From Rhodospirillaceae bacterium (lineage in GTDB: Bacteria; Pseudomonadota; Alphaproteobacteria; TMED109): a stretch of 64,000 nt of DNA. Below the pieces are notes generated by a model. The model made no database searches. It had not been told where the DNA came from and saw only the letters and a list, made by a program, of their open reading frames with translations. Position 1 is the first letter of the stretch. Every line of letters begins with the position of its first letter. Positions 63,866 to 64,000 of this stretch are shown here, one piece after another. The position numbers and the translations under genes were made by a program. The stretch spans positions 1-64,000 of the forward strand of contig CACMQH010000002.1 of NCBI GenBank assembly GCA_902615805.1, written 5' to 3'.

Positions 63866-64000
63866 TTGAGTACTGAGACATTGGCGAAAAAAAATATAAA
63901 AATTAAAGTAGATGAGCAGATTTTACTTAAAGTGCTTAAGTTAAATGATGTTTCTGACTCATACGTTGAGTGGCTTAATGATTTTGAAGTAACCAAATTT
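63866..64000 (+). CDS. GNAT acetyltransferase, 3' end outside window
   Basis: A frame from the TTG at 63866 (or 63881) runs to the window edge and shows KVDEQILLKVLKLNDVSDSY, then VEWLNDFEVTKF. This is the start of a GNAT-family acyltransferase of the kind that modifies amino sugars or ribosomal proteins (pattern LRPLxxxDxxxxYxxWLNDPEV). Only 45 residues are visible, so the substrate is open. It lies just after att-like copy 3, and surface-sugar modification would fit the glycosyltransferase nearby. Confidence 0.6.
   Translation, partial: MSTETLAKKNIKIKVDEQILLKVLKLNDVSDSYVEWLNDFEVTKF

Noticed and set aside
1-64000. CRISPR array, rRNA operon, complete tRNA genes, insertion sequence
   Set aside because: No regularly spaced repeat, no rRNA-like stretch, no intact cloverleaf and no transposase were found in the gaps examined by eye.

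Overview
The window is a gene-dense, very AT-rich piece of a bacterial chromosome. The gene families and their order point to the Alphaproteobacteria. Markers include the small DUF4167 and DUF1178 proteins, GcrA, a PopZ-type protein, an IalB-family protein, the CobS/CobT/J-domain/BolA block, and the order murA, DUF2948, (hisG), hisD, UPF0262, infA, maf. Coding density, short or overlapping junctions, compact proteins (RodZ-like, SecA, PopZ) and frequent TTG starts suggest a streamlined, probably marine, free-living lineage. I cannot name the genus from sequence alone.

Layout. 1-9654: a cut-off M23 peptidase, then a minus-strand block of clpB, DUF4167, prmC, prfA, hisS, ispG, a rodZ-like gene and lysC. 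9707-18491: ubiG, secA, argJ, two methyltransferase-fold proteins, DUF1178, methylmalonyl-CoA mutase and rpmB. 18478-28040: cobT, cobS, a J-domain protein, bolA, a CorC-type membrane protein, aroB, aroK, a 47-residue membrane protein, a large exported protein and xerD. 28060-41247: mainly carbon metabolism (malyl-CoA lyase, accA, Nudix, propionyl-CoA synthetase, a CoA-transferase pair, quinone reductase) with Bax inhibitor-1, pterin dehydratase, two EamA transporters, IalB, rlmN and argG. 41249-50299: yggT, an ammonium transporter, three small membrane proteins, def, hydrolase, SDR, popZ-like gene, gcrA, an ABC exporter and a phosphatase. 50383-61020: a plus-strand housekeeping run from dcd and murA through histidine biosynthesis, infA, maf, rlmE, guaB and rsmB to guaA.

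From the guaA stop codon to the window end the character changes. Coding density falls, and the last 12-18 bases of guaA recur twice downstream (62426-62443 and 63710-63721). This looks like a tandem array of integration sites with small cargo: a DUF616-type glycosyltransferase, an NTF2-like protein with an exported protein, and the start of a GNAT acetyltransferase. A 5'-degraded tRNA-Met(CAT) fragment lies just behind guaA. No integrase is visible. This is the most unusual part of the window.

Metabolic threads. Propionyl-CoA synthetase, methylmalonyl-CoA mutase and malyl-CoA/beta-methylmalyl-CoA lyase suggest C3 and glyoxylate-linked carbon use, and scoAB suggests acetoacetate activation. 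GcrA and the PopZ-type protein imply Caulobacter-like cell-cycle control through GANTC methylation. Several promoters have a -10 element ending six bases before the start codon, which predicts leaderless mRNAs.
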